Source: Bacteroidales bacterium
GTDB taxonomy: Bacteria; Bacteroidota; Bacteroidia; Bacteroidales; VadinHA17
Direction: 5' to 3'
DNA: 64,000 nucleotides
Assembly: GCA_003142255.1 (NCBI GenBank)
Contig: PLLO01000011.1
Span: forward strand, 62,001-126,000
Under the pieces are notes generated by a model. It did not search any database. It was given only the letters and a program-made list of their open reading frames with translations, and was not told the origin of the DNA. This document shows positions 61,777-64,000 of this stretch, in pieces; position 1 is the first letter of the stretch; the number at the start of each line of letters is the position of its first letter. Position numbers and translations under genes: made by a program.

Positions 61777-64000
61777 ATGCGCCCTTTCAGGTCGTTTTTA
61801 TTGTTGTTTTTACTTCTTGCCTGCCTGACCGGCCTTTGCTATTTTTTCCCTGGCTCCAATCTGTTTCCTCCATTGCCAGGGCTTTTCCCGAAAATCTCGC
61901 ACCTGATTGCGGACGAGGAAACACCTCATGTTCAGAGCCCTGCAATAAAGCAATCCGGAGATACAATTATTATCCATAAAGCAGATTCTGCTGTAATTGC
62001 CGACACTGCATCTCCTTTAGCCGTGAAAGCCAAAAATATCCTTGCTCCGTTTATTGATTCTTTAAGTGAATCGAAACAGCAGGTGAGGATAATGTATTAT
62101 GGCGATTCCCAGATTGAAGGCGACCGGATAACCTCATACCTGAGGCATGCTTTGAGAGAAGGCAGGAATGGCACCGGCCCGGGACTGTTCCTTCCGGTTA
62201 TGCCGGTCATGTACACGAAATCGCTATGGCTGAAATCCTCTGCTTCCTGGAAAAGATATAATTACCTCTCTTACAAGGCAGGAGAGATATCCCATAACAG
62301 GTTAGGCCCATTCATGGCTATCTGCAGGTTCCTTCCTCCGGGGGAAATTTCCTCTTCGCCTGAAAAAGCATGGGTGCGGATAAGACCATCTAAATTTGCT
62401 GATTCATCATCGGCAAAGTATGATCAGCTCAGGATCTTTTATTCAAACCCGGCTGGCAAGGTCAGTATTAAAGTGACAGCCGATAATGCAAATGTGCTTA
62501 CCGACTCACTGAAGAAGAGCCCGGGACTTAACGAAGTGACCTGCAATCTGGATGGGGCAAAAGATATAGTTCTTGAGTTTGAGGGCATGGTAAGTCCGGA
62601 TATTTATGGCATCAGCATTGAAAGCAAGGATGGGATAATTGTCGATAATATCCCTCAGCGCGGCAGCGCTGGACTGGAGTTTACGATGACTGATAAGCAA
62701 AACCTGCGGGAAACTTACGATAAGCTTCATCCTGACCTTATTATACTGCAATTTGGCCTCAACATTGTCAAAAATGTCCGTAATGATTATTCATACTACA
62801 AAAGAGGATTATCTCGCCAGATTGAACGATTGAAGGAGGTGGCTCCCGGAGCTGCGGTAATGGTGATCGGAGTGACGGATATGGCATCAGGCGAAGGTGA
62901 CTCTCTTGAATCGTACCGCAATATACCATCAATCATCTTATCGCAGAAGGAGGCTGCAGATCAAGCCGGTGCAATATTCTGGGATTCCTATAGTGCGATG
63001 GGAGGTCAATCATCGATAATAAGCTGGTCGAAGAAAAAACCACCGCTTGCGCAGACCGATTATGTGCACTTTACATACCAGGGAGCAGATACTATCTCAA
63101 AAATGCTTTTCGGATACATTGTCTCCTCTGGCAGAAGGGATACCAGCCTTGAAACCGTAAGACTAGTTCTTCCTGACACTTCAAATGTAACCCTTGCTGA
63201 AACCAAGGTTACACCGAAGGAATCGCCGGTGCAGGCAGGCGGCAAGCTGAGAATGCTAATTTCTGAGATATTCAGTTATGATCCGGACAGACCAATGATC
63301 TTTTCAACCCCGGCATTCTGGATATTTTTCCTGCTGGTAATGGCCGGGTACAGCATAATTTACAGGAAACCATTTATCCGGAATTTCTATCTGCTCATTG
63401 TCAGCCTCTACTTCTATTATAAATCCGGAGGTCTTTTTCTATTCCTTCTGATTCTGGTTACAGTAGTTGATTATACGGCAGGCCTTCTTATTCATCATTC
63501 CCGCAAAAAGGCTTTCAAGCGGCTTTTTATTTTTCTAAGCCTTCTGTCAAACCTCGGAATCCTTGCATATTTCAAGTACACTGGCTTCTTCGTACACACA
63601 ATTAACGACCTTTTCGGAACCGGGATCCAGGTTCATGATTATCTGGCATTGTTCTCAAATCTTCATCTTGGAACCTCATTTGATTTCAATAACATTATCC
63701 TTCCCGTCGGGATCTCGTTTTTTACTTTCCAGTCGCTAAGCTATACTATTGATGTTTATAGGGGGAAGCTGAAGCCGGTCAGGAACATTGTGGATTTTGG
63801 ATTTTATGTCTCGTTTTTTCCTCAGCTGGTTGCAGGGCCTATCGTCAGGGCATCTGAATTTATTCCCCAGCTCTACACAAAGTTCAGCCTGTCGAAACGG
63901 GAATTTGGCTATGCACTCTTCCTTATATGTAAAGGTCTCATTAAGAAGATAATCATATCGGACTTTATTGCCATAAATTTCATAGATCGTGTATTTGACC
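61777..64000 (+). CDS. SGNH hydrolase fused to MBOAT acyltransferase, 3' truncated by the window
   Basis: One uninterrupted frame runs from the ATG at 61777 to the right edge (741 codons). It starts with a hydrophobic anchor (about residues 5-25). It then has an SGNH/GDSL-like domain with block I YYGDSQIEGDRI, an LQFGLN block III-like segment, and DYVHFTYQGAD (catalytic Asp-x-x-His) near residue 430. From about residue 505 several hydrophobic helices follow. The MBOAT signature comes next: PVGISFFTFQSLSYTIDVYRG and FFPQLVAGPIVRASEFIPQL, typical of AlgI/DltB-type O-acyltransferases. Together this suggests acylation or deacylation of a surface glycan or polymer. Such pairs are usually separate genes; here they are fused. 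The end lies outside the window. Confidence 0.85.
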   Translation, partial: MRPFRSFLLLFLLLACLTGLCYFFPGSNLFPPLPGLFPKISHLIADEETPHVQSPAIKQSGDTIIIHKADSAVIADTASPLAVKAKNILAPFIDSLSESKQQVRIMYYGDSQIEGDRITSYLRHALREGRNGTGPGLFLPVMPVMYTKSLWLKSSASWKRYNYLSYKAGEISHNRLGPFMAICRFLPPGEISSSPEKAWVRIRPSKFADSSSAKYDQLRIFYSNPAGKVSIKVTADNANVLTDSLKKSPGLNEVTCNLDGAKDIVLEFEGMVSPDIYGISIESKDGIIVDNIPQRGSAGLEFTMTDKQNLRETYDKLHPDLIILQFGLNIVKNVRNDYSYYKRGLSRQIERLKEVAPGAAVMVIGVTDMASGEGDSLESYRNIPSIILSQKEAADQAGAIFWDSYSAMGGQSSIISWSKKKPPLAQTDYVHFTYQGADTISKMLFGYIVSSGRRDTSLETVRLVLPDTSNVTLAETKVTPKESPVQAGGKLRMLISEIFSYDPDRPMIFSTPAFWIFFLLVMAGYSIIYRKPFIRNFYLLIVSLYFYYKSGGLFLFLLILVTVVDYTAGLLIHHSRKKAFKRLFIFLSLLSNLGILAYFKYTGFFVHTINDLFGTGIQVHDYLALFSNLHLGTSFDFNNIILPVGISFFTFQSLSYTIDVYRGKLKPVRNIVDFGFYVSFFPQLVAGPIVRASEFIPQLYTKFSLSKREFGYALFLICKGLIKKIIISDFIAINFIDRVFD

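Overview
The window comes from a chromosome of a Bacteroidota bacterium, most likely a Bacteroidales or Marinilabiliales-type lineage. The evidence is repeated Bacteroidetes-style promoters (TTTG, 19 nt, TAnnTTTG), a type IX secretion gene (porQ) beside cmk and ispH, DUF4492 in front of cydAB, zinc-free ribosomal protein L31, and many outer-membrane proteins. No transposase, integrase, phage gene or CRISPR array was seen. The first gene (Big_5 plus DUF3494 domains) is cut by the left edge and the last gene (SGNH hydrolase fused to MBOAT) by the right edge.

Positions 1-16700 are an envelope and stress region. They hold two DUF3494 ice-binding-like proteins, an OmpA-family protein, two different L,D-transpeptidases, an MlaEFD-type lipid ABC transporter followed by an Omp85-like outer-membrane protein, an M1 metallopeptidase that appears fused to a beta-barrel, two tiny membrane proteins, a YunG-like protein and a small outer-membrane barrel. 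Seven transcription units here share one rigid 65-bp promoter module: TGTGAATnATGTAAC, 14 nt, ATGTAAC, 21 nt, then a TAnCTTTG-type -7 box. All spacings are identical in the seven copies. I read this as the signature of one undescribed activator (or unusual sigma factor) controlling a cell-envelope regulon, and it is the main discovery of the window.

Positions 16800-24200, mostly on the minus strand, carry housekeeping genes: yqeY, a CDF metal exporter, a DUF362 ferredoxin-like protein, pfkA, ispH, cmk, porQ and an EamA transporter. Positions 24400-30500 are an electron-transfer operon: etfB, etfA, a membrane haem/Fe-S protein, a CCG-domain protein and an acyl-CoA dehydrogenase. This looks like fatty-acid oxidation feeding electrons from ETF to menaquinone through a split EMO-type oxidoreductase. 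Its spacers carry nested G/C-rich hairpin repeats, two of them inverted copies around the CCG gene. Positions 30600-35200 hold a seven-haem cytochrome c, a cytochrome b, a small cytochrome c and the haem-attachment protein CcsBA, followed by a tRNA-His gene on the minus strand.

Positions 35500-48500 contain a flippase, a GNAT-like protein, L31, lon-coaD, a NUDIX protein divergent from pyrE, an SRPBCC protein convergent with birA, and the rsfS-ftsH-cdsA-psd run. Positions 48500-57500 hold a flavo-diiron protein, an AI-2E transporter, DUF4492-cydA-cydB plus a 41-residue candidate accessory subunit, pssA, a HAD protein, a glutaminyl cyclase lipoprotein and a lipid kinase. cdsA, psd and pssA together make phosphatidylethanolamine. 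The right end carries parA-parB, a DUF5683 protein, an MltD-like transglycosylase with two LysM domains, and the SGNH-MBOAT fusion. Functions are read from sequence motifs and remembered families; no database search was run.
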